From a virus, in IMG/VR virus record IMGVR_UViG_3300022934_000043, positions 1-44,688 of that record: a DNA stretch of 44,688 nt, one strand, 5' to 3'. Below the pieces are notes generated by a model. That model did not search any database and was not told the DNA's origin. It saw only the letters and a program-made list of their open reading frames with translations. Positions 17,019 to 25,780 of this stretch are shown here, one piece after another. Positions within the stretch are counted from its first letter, which is position 1. Each line of letters starts with the position of its first letter. Made by a program: the position numbers and the translations under genes.

Positions 17019-17019
17019 G

Positions 17020-17307
17020 TTACTCCCCCGCGTCAATAGCAGGTTCAGCAGCTAGCTCGGCTAGCACCGTGTCCAAGTCTTTGGATGGGGTCAGACCCAC
17101 TGCTGCTAAGGCTTGCTCAACCCCCGCGTAGAATGCAGGCACGTTGGCTGGGTCTGGGTCTTGGGCTAAGTCATCTCTGGAATCAAGACGCTTATTAGCT
17201 CCTGCAAAGACAGTGCTAGTTGCACTCTTGATGTCGGCGATCTTCCGGTTGACTCGGGCTTCTTCCCCGCTGATCAGGGACCGTAGGTAATTCGTTTTAG
17301 CTGCCAT
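17020..17307 (-). CDS. Small hypothetical late protein
   Basis: A 95-residue protein, helical in its first half (NYLRSLISGEEARVNRKIAD) and acidic in its second. No family is recognised. It is located between a large fibre protein and a small basic protein, the stop falling 2 nt from the next start region, so it belongs to the late structural operon. A chaperone or small structural role is possible. Confidence 0.5.
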   Translation of the reverse strand: MAAKTNYLRSLISGEEARVNRKIADIKSATSTVFAGANKRLDSRDDLAQDPDPANVPAFYAGVEQALAAVGLTPSKDLDTVLAELAAEPAIDAGE

Positions 17308-17319
17308 AGTAGTATAAGT

Positions 17320-19233
17320 TTACCAAGTTGAGATTGCTGCCCTTTTCCAAGTGTTAGTTGCAGTGCAGACATAAATGTAGTCAGCGTCCCACGCAACTGT
17401 TCCAGCAGTTCCGGTCGCGCTAGCACTGGCGGGTGTTGTGGAATTCGTAATAACAGGGTCGCCAGCAATAACCGTGTTACCCGAATCATCAACCTTGAAG
17501 ACCTCAGTGCCGTTGTTGCCCAGACTGCATAGAGCCTCGCCACTGGATGGGTTCGGATGGTTCGCGCTAACAACCGCTGGTAGGTTCACCGCGTTGCCGG
17601 CTACCGTCATGCTGCTCAGCGTTCCGTTGAAGCCGTTGCCACTGCGGTCAGGTAGGTTGGTCCCGGTTGCATCGGCTGCATTGAGATCCAAGATTGCTCC
17701 CGCTTCTTTTATGACGACATTTCGGATTGCCAATGTGTCATCGCCACCAGCATCGGTGAACGAAGTTGACCCGCCATCTAGTGCTACAACATTAAACCCA
17801 GCAGTGTCAGCAACCGCCACCCCTGTCACGGTAGTCCATGCGTCGGTCGTAGCTGAAGACACTGTTACTGCGGCTCTCGTCCCTGTCCGAACCTCTAAAC
17901 CGTCAATATTGGATTGGCCAGAAGGGACGTAGTAATCTAGGGAAATAAGGTAGCTTTTCCCAACAGTTAAAAGAGACGATTTGTTGAGTAAATGACTGCC
18001 AGTTGAAGTGTCAACGTCTAGTTGTAAGTTGTCGGAGTCGGAACCAACTGTTGACGTAGTGACAGCGGACCCCCCAGAAGCAGAAAACCCATCAGCGGAA
18101 TCACTGGTGAAATCAGAAGTGTAAATCGCTGCCGCACTCGCTTGGCTTAACTCATACGGAACCCCACTGCGATACACCTGTTCCACCTGCGCTGCGGTTA
18201 GTGCGGAGTTGAAGAGTTGGACGTTGCGGATCTCGCCTTCAAAATTACTGGAACTGGTGGTATAGCCAAAAAATACCAAGTTCTCAGTCGGGTCTTGGCT
18301 CCCCCCGTCTGATTCATACCCGGCTTTGGAACCTGTGTCAGCGACAGCTGCGTCCATTCCAACAGCTTGGCCGTTCACATAAATAACAAATGAGTCTAGC
18401 GTGTTTTGTAAAGTGTTGGAGAACCCGGTTCCGGCCCCGTCCTTCGACCAAGCAATATGCGCCCATTCGCCATCAGTTAACCCAAGTGCTGACGTAGTGG
18501 TAATGTCAAGTTTATTGGTCGCAGAACTCCGAACCTTAAATTCAAGTTTCCCGTCAGTGCGAAGGTGCAGCGACCACCCCTCGTTCGCATTAGATTTTTC
18601 GGCTAAGATCTGAATATCGGAAGGAGTCCAATCATCAGCCCGAACCCACATCGCGCCGGAGTTAGGAAAATCCACAGTGCCGTCAGCAAAAGATAGCGCA
18701 GAGTCGTGTGAGACAATTATGACTCCGGTATTATTCCAAAGCGAAGGCTCATTGCGCGTTAGCCCCTCGGCAATTTCGTCTTTGCTATCAACCTCCAAGT
18801 TTGTCCTTGCTCCCTCCTCGGTGGAGGCTCCTGTGCCGCCCTCTCCGATAGGTCTGACACCGTCAGAGATCGCTGAGTAACTGGTGCCATCGGAGATAGC
18901 CTTGTCACCAGCAGCAAAGGTTACACTGTGGTTGGTCCCAGAGTCGGTAGTGATGTAATAGTCTCCTGCGTTGAGACCACCGGGGGCTGGGAGGGAGGCA
19001 ACTGTGGAGGTGCCGAGGAAGGTCTCGCCAGTCCAAGGTAGCTGTGCGGTTGGAACCTTGCCGCCTGATAGAGATGCCAGAGTGTTACCGCCTTCTTCGG
19101 AGGCTACGTAGTTGGCTACATCGGATCCGAGGATTTTGTGTGATCCATCAGTGTTGCCGTCACCATAAAGGTATGTGTCGGCTGCTAAGGTCGTCTTCGT
19201 TACGCCAACGTCTTTTGTTCGTGTAGTTGCCAT
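17320..19233 (-). CDS. Tail fibre/receptor-binding protein with LamG-like domain
   Basis: A 637-residue beta-rich fibre protein. An N-terminal shaft-like part (1-165) contains the GEGGTGAST motif at about 130-138, typical of tail fibres. Residues about 175-360 match the concanavalin-like/LamG_3 layout: an SFADGTVDFP start, WSLHLRTDGKLEF, WAHIAWSKDG, VIYVNGQAV, and FEGEIRNVQLFNSALTAAQV end. Such domains bind carbohydrates. The remaining part is a Thr/Ser/Gly-rich beta region with a C-terminal TWKRAAISTW end. It is likely the main host-surface binding protein of the particle, although receptor choice is not visible. Confidence 0.75.
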   Translation of the reverse strand: MATTRTKDVGVTKTTLAADTYLYGDGNTDGSHKILGSDVANYVASEEGGNTLASLSGGKVPTAQLPWTGETFLGTSTVASLPAPGGLNAGDYYITTDSGTNHSVTFAAGDKAISDGTSYSAISDGVRPIGEGGTGASTEEGARTNLEVDSKDEIAEGLTRNEPSLWNNTGVIIVSHDSALSFADGTVDFPNSGAMWVRADDWTPSDIQILAEKSNANEGWSLHLRTDGKLEFKVRSSATNKLDITTTSALGLTDGEWAHIAWSKDGAGTGFSNTLQNTLDSFVIYVNGQAVGMDAAVADTGSKAGYESDGGSQDPTENLVFFGYTTSSSNFEGEIRNVQLFNSALTAAQVEQVYRSGVPYELSQASAAAIYTSDFTSDSADGFSASGGSAVTTSTVGSDSDNLQLDVDTSTGSHLLNKSSLLTVGKSYLISLDYYVPSGQSNIDGLEVRTGTRAAVTVSSATTDAWTTVTGVAVADTAGFNVVALDGGSTSFTDAGGDDTLAIRNVVIKEAGAILDLNAADATGTNLPDRSGNGFNGTLSSMTVAGNAVNLPAVVSANHPNPSSGEALCSLGNNGTEVFKVDDSGNTVIAGDPVITNSTTPASASATGTAGTVAWDADYIYVCTATNTWKRAAISTW

Positions 19234-19235
19234 GT

Positions 19236-19448
19236 TTATAAGTGTTCGACTGAGATAAGCTCTTCGCCCGTGTCAGTTATTAAAGTTACGCCTGTGTCTG
19301 TTGTTAGTTTGTCTGAATCAAAACTGGTGATAAGTGATACGCCTGTGTCTGTTACCAGTTGAAGTCCGGTGTCAGTTATCAGGAAATGCCCCAAGCTATC
19401 GGCTGAGTCCGACAGGGCATTTGCGAATGTTCCAATGGGCGTGAACAT
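19236..19448 (-). CDS. Small protein made of TDTG repeats
   Basis: A 70-residue protein in which LITDTGxxL-type units occur about four times (ITDTGLQLV, VTDTGVSLI, TTDTGVTLI, ITDTGEELI). The regular spacing suggests stacked beta turns, as in a small beta-solenoid or fibre adaptor. Between a 100-residue protein and the LamG fibre, it may be a fibre spacer or assembly protein. No family recognised. Start and stop abut the neighbours within 3 nt. Confidence 0.5.
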   Translation of the reverse strand: MFTPIGTFANALSDSADSLGHFLITDTGLQLVTDTGVSLITSFDSDKLTTDTGVTLITDTGEELISVEHL

Positions 19449-19750
19449 TACCGGACATCTTCACCGTTGTACGCAGTAATCGCACCGCTCGTCACTGTGA
19501 TGGAAGTGCATTGACACCTGTAATAACTACCAGCAGGAATAGAGACTCCTGTCAGGCTTCCAGTGATTTTCGAGCTGGTGATATTTAATTGAGAAGACGA
19601 GTGAGCATAGATCACTCCGAAGTTCCCGTTAATAGTTCCAGATGTGGCGTATTGCCCATCGTTCGGCCCTAGGATGCCGTCGCTACCGACTCTCAACGAA
19701 TGGTAGTTCTGATCCTCATCAACGCCTTTGATTAAACTTGCTCCTGCCAT
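19448..19750 (-). CDS. Small structural protein, beta-rich
   Basis: A 100-residue protein with a LIKGVDEDQNYHSLRVGSDG N-terminus and alternating short beta segments (QLNITSSKITGSLTG), low in charge. It resembles small decoration or adaptor proteins seen near phage connector genes but has no defining motif. It shares its end with the start of the next gene (one nt overlap) and begins next to the adaptor-like gene, so it is part of the late operon. Confidence 0.5.
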   Translation of the reverse strand: MAGASLIKGVDEDQNYHSLRVGSDGILGPNDGQYATSGTINGNFGVIYAHSSSQLNITSSKITGSLTGVSIPAGSYYRCQCTSITVTSGAITAYNGEDVR

Positions 19751-19751
19751 G

Positions 19752-20471
19752 CTAATATGTTCTTACGAAAGTTTGTGTTGTCTGCCCCTGCTGGGTCTGA
19801 AGGAGCATGATTTCTTCATCTAAAAATCTATCCGCGCTCCTCATAGCTGGATGACTTTGATCCATCATCTGATTATGCCGAAGGTAGTCGGCATAAGCTG
19901 CGTAAATCAAATAGTTGCGACTGATGTAAGGGATTTCAACAATATCCCATTTTGATGGAGTCGATGTCGGACTCTGACCTGCAGTCGTTGTAGCGTTAGC
20001 CGTAAAAAAGTTGCCTTGATCAATGTCGTAAACCTGATCACCTGCACTGTAAGCTGTCGATGAACTAAACTTCTCCCCGGTTATCTCTGGCTTCACAGTT
20101 CGGTAAAAAACGAACACAGGCGTATTCGCCTCAGCGATCTGAATGCCATTCGCAGAAAGATTCCAAGTCAAGTCGGTGACTGCCTTGTATTGCTTCGGGC
20201 TCTTGTTGTAGACACCGAACACTTCGCCGATCTCTGTTTGCCCCGGTTGAGTCAGAGACACATAGTTCCCCTCAACATCCCCAGTCTGAGTCGGCACCCG
20301 GCTTTCAATGACTGTCAGTTCGGGCCACTTCGCGGCTCGCCAAAAGGTGGACAATCTGTTGTTTATAAAATCGCGAATCAACCGCCACTCGACAGTCTGA
20401 ACCTTGTCGTAGTCGTCCCCGATGAGGTTAAACGTGCCTTGGGCAAGAGTGTTGTAGCGAATCGTTTTCAA
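19752..20471 (-). CDS. Head-tail adaptor-like protein
   Basis: A 239-residue protein. N-terminal helices (LRIRDFINNRLSTFWRAAKWPEL-like), a beta-rich middle and a C-terminal helical part (YISRNYLIYAAYADYLRHN, then ADRFLDEEIMLLQ) match the organisation of adaptor proteins of short-tailed phages (T7 gp11- or P22 gp4-like). Position between capsid and tail-fibre genes supports this. The start is TTG in a TTGA overlap with the upstream gene stop, so translation is probably coupled. Confidence 0.55.
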   Translation of the reverse strand: MKTIRYNTLAQGTFNLIGDDYDKVQTVEWRLIRDFINNRLSTFWRAAKWPELTVIESRVPTQTGDVEGNYVSLTQPGQTEIGEVFGVYNKSPKQYKAVTDLTWNLSANGIQIAEANTPVFVFYRTVKPEITGEKFSSSTAYSAGDQVYDIDQGNFFTANATTTAGQSPTSTPSKWDIVEIPYISRNYLIYAAYADYLRHNQMMDQSHPAMRSADRFLDEEIMLLQTQQGQTTQTFVRTY

Positions 20472-20773
20472 CTTCCGTATCCAACCATGACCTTAGTGCC
20501 AGATGAACCGACTCGGGTGTTTGGGTTCCGCTTTTGATACCACTTACGAAAGTCAGGATCGCGGAAACAACCCTTCCCGTATTGCGCCTCAACCGTGCCT
20601 TGGGTCTGGGTATCAATTTCCATGACAGGCGCTCCCAACCCATCCATAGCTTTTCGTTTTTGATGATTCCCCTTTGCTATCTTAGCTTGCCTCCGTTCTG
20701 CCTCCGCTAAACGCTGGTCATGGGTTGCATCAAAGTTCTTTCCGATTTTCTTCGCTATTTCTGAGTTGTCCAT
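20468..20773 (-). CDS. Small hypothetical protein after the capsid gene
   Basis: A 101-residue basic protein (MDNSEIAKKIGKNFDATHDQ at the start, GCFRDPDFRKWYQKRNPNTR at the end) of unknown function. The ATG at 20773 is chosen because an in-frame upstream GTG/ATG lies in the G8 arm of a GC-rich hairpin that probably ends transcription behind the decoration protein gene. It overlaps the adaptor-like gene by TTGA. A role in neck assembly or packaging is possible but not supported by motif. Confidence 0.5.
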   Translation of the reverse strand: MDNSEIAKKIGKNFDATHDQRLAEAERRQAKIAKGNHQKRKAMDGLGAPVMEIDTQTQGTVEAQYGKGCFRDPDFRKWYQKRNPNTRVGSSGTKVMVGYGS

Positions 20774-20787
20774 TTTTCTAAAAGGTT

Positions 20788-20813
20788 CCCCCCCCATCAC
20801 TCGACAGGGGGGG
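20788..20813 (-). terminator. GC-only hairpin after capsid genes (possible attenuator)
   Basis: In minus orientation a run of seven C pairs with a run of eight G across an 11-nt loop (TGTCGAGTGAT), followed by AACCTTTTAG. The stem is seven GC pairs. It lies between the decoration-type gene (ending at 20851) and the next start. A partial U-rich tail makes it a candidate weak terminator that would keep capsid mRNA levels above those of adaptor and fibre genes. Confidence 0.45.
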
Positions 20814-20828
20814 CGCTTACCGGGCTTC

Positions 20829-20846
20829 TGGCAGTTTAAACTGCCA
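20829..20846. other. 18-bp perfect palindrome
   Basis: TGGCAGTTTAAACTGCCA is a perfect palindrome just after the stop of the decoration-type gene. On RNA it can form a six-pair stem with a short loop; on DNA it could be a dyad site. It directly precedes the GC-only hairpin in the direction of transcription. Confidence 0.5.
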
Positions 20847-20850
20847 AAGT

Positions 20851-21315
20851 TTACGCCATACCAGCGTAGTCAACGATCTGAATGTAGACCTCAACTTCGC
20901 CTTGGGTCAAAACGCTCAGGTTTCCACCTGTCGATGTGAACACAGCATCCACCGTGTCGGCAGAGGTGTATTCGTAAGGCACTGTGCCTTGACCAGAATC
21001 TTCGGAGTATGTGTCAACCGTGTCGTCAGCATGCAGTTCCACTGTGGTGGTACCATTGCCGATGAATCGATCTACATCACCACCATCACCGACAGTCATG
21101 TTCAGCGCACTGGTCGCGCCACCATCGAATTCGGTGATCACTTTATGTGCTGCCCGTCGAACGATCTTGCCTGCGCCAACATTGAAAAGCTCCAAAGTCT
21201 TAGCGGTGCCTGCCGTGTCGGTCAGATCAGTGTATTTAATTCGCGCAACGTGGGTGAAACCCGTGGTTGCCGATTGCTCAACTGGAAGAGGTCCAGCTTC
21301 TACTGTAATAGCCAT
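20851..21315 (-). CDS. Capsid decoration-type protein (candidate)
   Basis: A 154-residue beta-rich, acidic protein immediately downstream of the major capsid gene, a position typical for head decoration or head-fibre proteins. Segments THVARIKYTDLTDTAGTAKTL, HKVITEF and EVEVYIQIVDYAG suggest a compact jelly-roll- or Ig-like fold. An AAGGA Shine-Dalgarno site lies nine nt before ATG. Function is inferred from position and composition. Confidence 0.55.
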   Translation of the reverse strand: MAITVEAGPLPVEQSATTGFTHVARIKYTDLTDTAGTAKTLELFNVGAGKIVRRAAHKVITEFDGGATSALNMTVGDGGDVDRFIGNGTTTVELHADDTVDTYSEDSGQGTVPYEYTSADTVDAVFTSTGGNLSVLTQGEVEVYIQIVDYAGMA

Positions 21316-21347
21316 TCTATATGTTCCTTCTCAGTGTTGTGGACTTC

Positions 21348-22364
21348 TTAGGAAAGACCGGGTTGAATCTGGTATAGCCCTTTCGGGTTCGAGCATTGCA
21401 ACGCACATCGCGCTTCGATCATGAATCGTGGACCACCACCCTGATCATCAAAACGCTCAACCTCGGGTTGTTTGTTCCAACGCAGGGAGACCTTGTCCAT
21501 GTCGAGGATGTAGCCTCGGTCAAGATCAGGGGCTCCACCACTCCATCCGATGAACGAAGAACTGCGGATTTCAATCAGACCATAGTCGCCTTGATAGAAC
21601 GACGTTGTGTTCTTAACAGTTTCGCTGTTGCCGTCAAAATTGAAGTTGCGAGTAGCTTCAAAAGTATTGGAGCCACCCGAATCAATCGTTCGCGTGAAAT
21701 CAGTGAAGGCTCGTCGAAGAGTCGATCCAGCAATGAGAACTAGGTTCCCCTGCGGCGATCCGACATTGTCAAAACCTGCTTTCAGAAGGTTCTGGATTGC
21801 CGTCTCGTCCAAGGACGCTGCAGCAGTGTTAATCACCTGCCCATCCGATGGACGGTAATTAGCTGGAACCTGCAAAAGAGTCTGCCCTGCGATGTTGGTT
21901 GTGTCCAAAATCCATGTGCCGAGACCCCGTGTCAGGTATGGGTTAGTTCCATCCTCAGCTTGATGCTCTTGGGAGGAAAGCAATGCTGCTTCGATGTCGC
22001 GATTAAGTTCGACACCTTTCTTCATAACAGCGTTGCTGATTTCATCAGTGACACCAGCGACATCCGAAACTTCCTGCGAAAGGCGCGAAACCTTTGCGGC
22101 TCTTCGGAACGTCTGCAGGTAGGTGGAAAGCAAAGCGCGATTCTGAGCGTGATTCTCGTAGGAAGTCACATCCGTTCCATCCACAACACCGGAAGGATTC
22201 GGATCAGAATAATCATCAACGGGCCACTCCAAGTAAGTGTTACGCGGAGTGCTTCCCCGACTGATCGAGGACAATAGGGTAAGGTTTTTATAATCAACAA
22301 TGGTCAAGACATCGAGGAGGTCCTCCTTCTTGCCGACCTGTGACGGTTCAAGTAATCCAGACAT
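21348..22364 (-). CDS. Major capsid protein, SU10/DUF5309-type
   Basis: A 338-residue HK97-fold capsid protein by pattern. The N-terminus (TLLSSISRGSTPRNTYLEWPVDDY) followed by a helical arm with RRAAKVSRLSQEV and ISNAVMKKGVELNRDIEAALL matches the SU10 major capsid group (DUF5309), including the characteristic RNTYLEW-like strand and the LNRDIE helix. The C-terminal part (GYILDMDKVSLRWNKQP, PRFMIEARCALQCSNP) is the usual P-domain end. Shells are built from several hundred copies. The ATG follows the scaffold stop directly (TAAATG) with no clear Shine-Dalgarno, suggesting coupling to scaffold translation. Confidence 0.8.
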   Translation of the reverse strand: MSGLLEPSQVGKKEDLLDVLTIVDYKNLTLLSSISRGSTPRNTYLEWPVDDYSDPNPSGVVDGTDVTSYENHAQNRALLSTYLQTFRRAAKVSRLSQEVSDVAGVTDEISNAVMKKGVELNRDIEAALLSSQEHQAEDGTNPYLTRGLGTWILDTTNIAGQTLLQVPANYRPSDGQVINTAAASLDETAIQNLLKAGFDNVGSPQGNLVLIAGSTLRRAFTDFTRTIDSGGSNTFEATRNFNFDGNSETVKNTTSFYQGDYGLIEIRSSSFIGWSGGAPDLDRGYILDMDKVSLRWNKQPEVERFDDQGGGPRFMIEARCALQCSNPKGLYQIQPGLS

Positions 22365-23318
22365 TTATTTCAAATTGTTCAATGCAGCCTTCATAAATTG
22401 GTTCGCACTCGCCATGTCTCCCTTCTTCAATGCTCTGGTCTTCGCTTCATCATAAGCCGTCTGATTCCTTGGCTTAGAATGAGGAGAAGATGCTGGTGCC
22501 TTTGGTTGTGCCGTAGGCTCAGGTGTTCCACCGGAAGGCGCTTGCTGCTTTTGAACTGCTGCCATTCCAACCAACGCGTATCCAAGAAACAAAGGCGCTT
22601 CTGGGACTTGCCTTAAAGCTGGGTTGGACAACATCCACTCATCGATTTTTTTGCGTTGGGGACTACCGGGATCCGCCATCCAAGGCAAAGCCTTTGTGGC
22701 AGCGTCCAGATACTTTGTCCTCTTACTGAGTAGCCTCCTTTTGTTCGGAATGACATCTTCCAAAGTGTCAATCGCATTCAAGGAAGCTTCCTCTAAGAAG
22801 AGTTCCACATCGTCCGGCATCTTTTGCTCCCCCATGGTCTCAGCAAGCTCTTGCTCAACCGCATCAGGGTCACGTTTGTATTTCACCGAAAGACGATTTG
22901 CCCATCGCTGAAAGGCTTTTGTGTCCGCCTCAAACTTGTCTAACTCCTCCATGGTTTCAAAAGACTCCACTGGATTAGCGTTCTCAGTCTTCGGTTGACT
23001 TCCGGTTTTGAGTTCTTGCCGAAGTCTTTCAACCTCTTCAAGTGCCTCTCTTTCCCGTTCCTCAGCCTCTTTGCGCTTTCGCGTCAACTTATCGATTCGC
23101 TTCGGCACCCACCCCGGTACATCCTTATAGGGCTCTGACTCGGATTCCTCAGACGACTGCGTGTCCAATTCCACCGACTCTTCCTGCTCTGGCGAGTTGT
23201 CAATGATCTCTTCGTCTCCTAGCTGCCCTTTGATGATTCTATCTAAGGCTTCTATAGGAGTCTCTCCCGCAGCAACTTCCTGCGTATCCGATTCTTGGGG
23301 GGTATTTGTTTCTTCCAT
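22365..23318 (-). CDS. Scaffolding protein
   Basis: A 317-residue acidic protein with the composition of phage scaffolds: a Glu/Asp/Ser/Gln-rich N-terminus (1-62), a basic-acidic coiled-coil (KRIDKLTRKRKEAEEREREA up to about 110) and a Pro/Ala/Lys-rich C-terminus (about 255-317) ending in a basic helix, the part that usually contacts capsid. Location directly before the capsid gene and behind portal is the canonical place. The stop TAA is fused to the ATG of the capsid gene. Confidence 0.8.
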   Translation of the reverse strand: MEETNTPQESDTQEVAAGETPIEALDRIIKGQLGDEEIIDNSPEQEESVELDTQSSEESESEPYKDVPGWVPKRIDKLTRKRKEAEEREREALEEVERLRQELKTGSQPKTENANPVESFETMEELDKFEADTKAFQRWANRLSVKYKRDPDAVEQELAETMGEQKMPDDVELFLEEASLNAIDTLEDVIPNKRRLLSKRTKYLDAATKALPWMADPGSPQRKKIDEWMLSNPALRQVPEAPLFLGYALVGMAAVQKQQAPSGGTPEPTAQPKAPASSPHSKPRNQTAYDEAKTRALKKGDMASANQFMKAALNNLK

Positions 23319-23329
23319 GCGTTCAGGTG

Positions 23330-23366
23330 CGGCTGCAAGTAGCCGATTACTAGACGTTACCGTCTA
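23330..23366 (-). promoter_or_regulatory. Two consecutive hairpins before the scaffold gene
   Basis: In the 99-bp gap before the scaffold gene are two inverted repeats: CGGCT-6nt-AGCCG (23330-23345) and TAGACG-4nt-CGTCTA (23351-23366). No clear -35/-10 pair is adjacent. They may form mRNA structure that adjusts scaffold expression, or an operator. No U-run follows, so a strong terminator is unlikely. Confidence 0.35.
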
Positions 23367-23417
23367 TGCGTAAAACCTCCCTTGTAACTTGTTGAAAAGA
23401 CGAGAAGAAAAAAGTAA

Positions 23418-23654
23418 CTATTCTGACTCTTTCTGACTCTTTGGACCCTCGAAGATGATTTTCAGGTCATGCTGTAGGCTTATAGCCTCATCAAGCTGCC
23501 CACAAAGGTGGGCTCTTTCGCTGTCACTCAGCTTCTGATTTGCGACTGCCATCGACGCTGACCTCACTCTCTCATCCACGATAATAGTCAGTGCTTTTCG
23601 CACCATGCTTTCAGGGTGCAGAGTAAGTGCTGCAGTTATTTCTTCGGGCGACAT
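23418..23654 (-). CDS. Small helical protein behind the portal gene
   Basis: A 78-residue helical protein (PEEITAALTLHPESMVRKAL, then DERVRSASMAVANQ and a charged end EGPKSQKESE). Genes of this size between portal and scaffold often encode small head-assembly proteins, but no motif identifies it. It starts four nt after the portal stop, in the same operon. Confidence 0.55.
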   Translation of the reverse strand: MSPEEITAALTLHPESMVRKALTIIVDERVRSASMAVANQKLSDSERAHLCGQLDEAISLQHDLKIIFEGPKSQKESE

Positions 23655-23658
23655 AGGG

Positions 23659-25776
23659 CTACATCATTGGTCGATCAGTCGATACGCCTAAACGTCCGAT
23701 CTGTTTGTTTCGATCCTGCATCACAGACATTTGCAGATTCTGAACGTATTTCTGAACCAGTTCAACGAACAGTGGGTCAGGGTTCTCGGTGCGACCCTCA
23801 ATCGGAGCGTCGGACATCTTCTGCTGGTATTTCGGATTGCTCTGCAGAATGCTTTGCAAGAACTGCAACTTGGTAGCAGCAGTAGGATCGTTCTCCTTAT
23901 ACATAGCCTCATTCCCAAGGGCCATGGAGATGACCTGTGTGTTGACATCGTCAAAAAGCTTCTGACTGGCAGGCCCAGCATCCATAGTGATGAATTTAGC
24001 CAAGCTCGGGTCGATAGCTTTCAGTTGCAGGAGAGTGAGCTTGGTGCGGTCAATGGTTCCAGCAGTGTCACTTGGCAGGACAAAGTTTGTGACAGCCTGC
24101 AGTTTCTTGTCTAAGAACTCTGGATCCAGTTCTTTTACGTCGAATGAAACTTGGAAGTCATACCGCTTCTTACTTCGCGGCAGAGGCATGTCCAAGCCTG
24201 TCACACGTTGGAATTCAGCGTCCTCTCCGAAAGTTTGAACCAACTCCCACAAACGTCGATAGACACAGGCAAGGTGGGAAGTCCAGTTGTTTACCATGTC
24301 CTGCTGCATTATTTGAGTGACCACCGGAGAGACTTCTGGATGGGGCAACCCGCAATAAGAAGCGACCCTCAACCGGATTTCAGACTGCACCAACTTTGCA
24401 TTTTCCACCCCAACCTGACTGGGTGGATTTAACCACCGTATATCACCCGGCCTCTGTTCGGGAATTTGAACGGCAGGTCCAAGTTTCAAATGCTGTCCGT
24501 ATCTTGTTGGTTTAAGGAGCGGAGGCAGAACGGTGAGAGAGGTGTTGTCAAACTGAGCATCAGCTTGAACCTTGTATTCGTTCTGCCACGTTTTGATCAG
24601 CTCTGGGACCCCCCTCGATTCCACCGGACACCTGCGTAGCATCTCTCTGGTGTGGCATTCAAACGGGTAGGTGTCACCCGCCTCAGTGACCAGAACATGT
24701 TTTGCGTAAAGTTCCTTTTCGTGGTTCCTTTCGACCAGCGGCGAGAAGATTGTCAAATAGATACCAGTTAAACCATTCTCGTCAATTCGCCTGCTGTAAC
24801 CGTAGACTATCTCAATGAGGTTTGTGCGATCCTCGATCTTTTCTCCCGGCCCAACAACCGGGTTTCTTCCATTATCCCAATGCTGGGTTGCCATACCCTT
24901 GGTTTTCTTGATCGCATCAACGAAGTCAGGATCCCACTCCTCAGCTTCGGCAAGTTGCTCGATGTCTGCGACTGTATAAAACTCTCGCCGCATTATGCAC
25001 CGGGCTCGTTGAATGTCAGTAGTCTCAGGAGGAAACAACACTTCGTGGTAAGGACGCAACGCCACCACCTTGGGTTGATTCCGAGTAACCTCTGTGGCAA
25101 TGACCGTCGTCTTCCCGGTTTCGCGCAACTCCGTTAAGAGCTTCTTGATGTCAGACTTTTTGTAAGTCGGATAGATACCCTTCAAGAAGTCAGTCAGGAA
25201 ATCCTGCTGGGATTCGAGGAATTCCAACGGATCAACCGCAACACCCTGCGCCTGTAAAGCCTCTGCCAACTGCTGCAAGGTGACTTGCTTAGGAACGGCT
25301 GACCTTGTCCGGTCCCACACCACATGAAGCATGCTCCAACCGTATTGCTGGGTATAGCCTGCATGAAGACGAAGTTCCTGCCCTAACTCTGGGAACATCC
25401 AAGCGTCAAGGATCCACTGCATGTAAACCTGAGCAGCCTCCGAGATCTCCAAGTCAGACATCTCGGTTGCGGAAACCTTCAACTCCGATCTGTTAGTGGC
25501 TTGGTTGCAAAGAGCGACATGGAAGTTACAGACCTCATCGGCTAAACGAATTCGCGTATCATTGGCGCCTTCCCACGGGAATGCAGCCTCGCCAATCTGC
25601 TGCGAGTGCTTCTTGCCGTCGCTACTCTGCCCGTCCCATATCGAAAACCGAGTCTGATCTGCTTCGGTGATTCGATTTGTCAGGCGCTGATCGGTGTGGG
25701 CTCTTCGGAACTCAGCGATGTATTCGCCGATGTTAGGTTCCAGACTTTCAGCCAGAACGTCTTCACGGTTATGCAT
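23659..25776 (-). CDS. Portal protein
   Basis: A 705-residue protein at the usual portal position directly after terminase. The N-terminus contains NRITEADQTRFSIWDGQSSDGKKHS and PWEGANDTRIRLADE, and the centre the wing/stem pattern of portal proteins (WQNEYKVQADAQFDNTSLTV, PGDIRWLNPPS). The length fits short-tailed phage portals (about 500-750). The C-terminal barrel-type helical end (SKYVQNLQMSVMQDRNKQIG-like) is Gln/Met-rich. Twelve copies form the DNA entry ring that the terminase docks to. Identification is by position, length and pattern. Confidence 0.8.
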   Translation of the reverse strand: MHNREDVLAESLEPNIGEYIAEFRRAHTDQRLTNRITEADQTRFSIWDGQSSDGKKHSQQIGEAAFPWEGANDTRIRLADEVCNFHVALCNQATNRSELKVSATEMSDLEISEAAQVYMQWILDAWMFPELGQELRLHAGYTQQYGWSMLHVVWDRTRSAVPKQVTLQQLAEALQAQGVAVDPLEFLESQQDFLTDFLKGIYPTYKKSDIKKLLTELRETGKTTVIATEVTRNQPKVVALRPYHEVLFPPETTDIQRARCIMRREFYTVADIEQLAEAEEWDPDFVDAIKKTKGMATQHWDNGRNPVVGPGEKIEDRTNLIEIVYGYSRRIDENGLTGIYLTIFSPLVERNHEKELYAKHVLVTEAGDTYPFECHTREMLRRCPVESRGVPELIKTWQNEYKVQADAQFDNTSLTVLPPLLKPTRYGQHLKLGPAVQIPEQRPGDIRWLNPPSQVGVENAKLVQSEIRLRVASYCGLPHPEVSPVVTQIMQQDMVNNWTSHLACVYRRLWELVQTFGEDAEFQRVTGLDMPLPRSKKRYDFQVSFDVKELDPEFLDKKLQAVTNFVLPSDTAGTIDRTKLTLLQLKAIDPSLAKFITMDAGPASQKLFDDVNTQVISMALGNEAMYKENDPTAATKLQFLQSILQSNPKYQQKMSDAPIEGRTENPDPLFVELVQKYVQNLQMSVMQDRNKQIGRLGVSTDRPMM

Positions 25777-25780
25777 TTTC

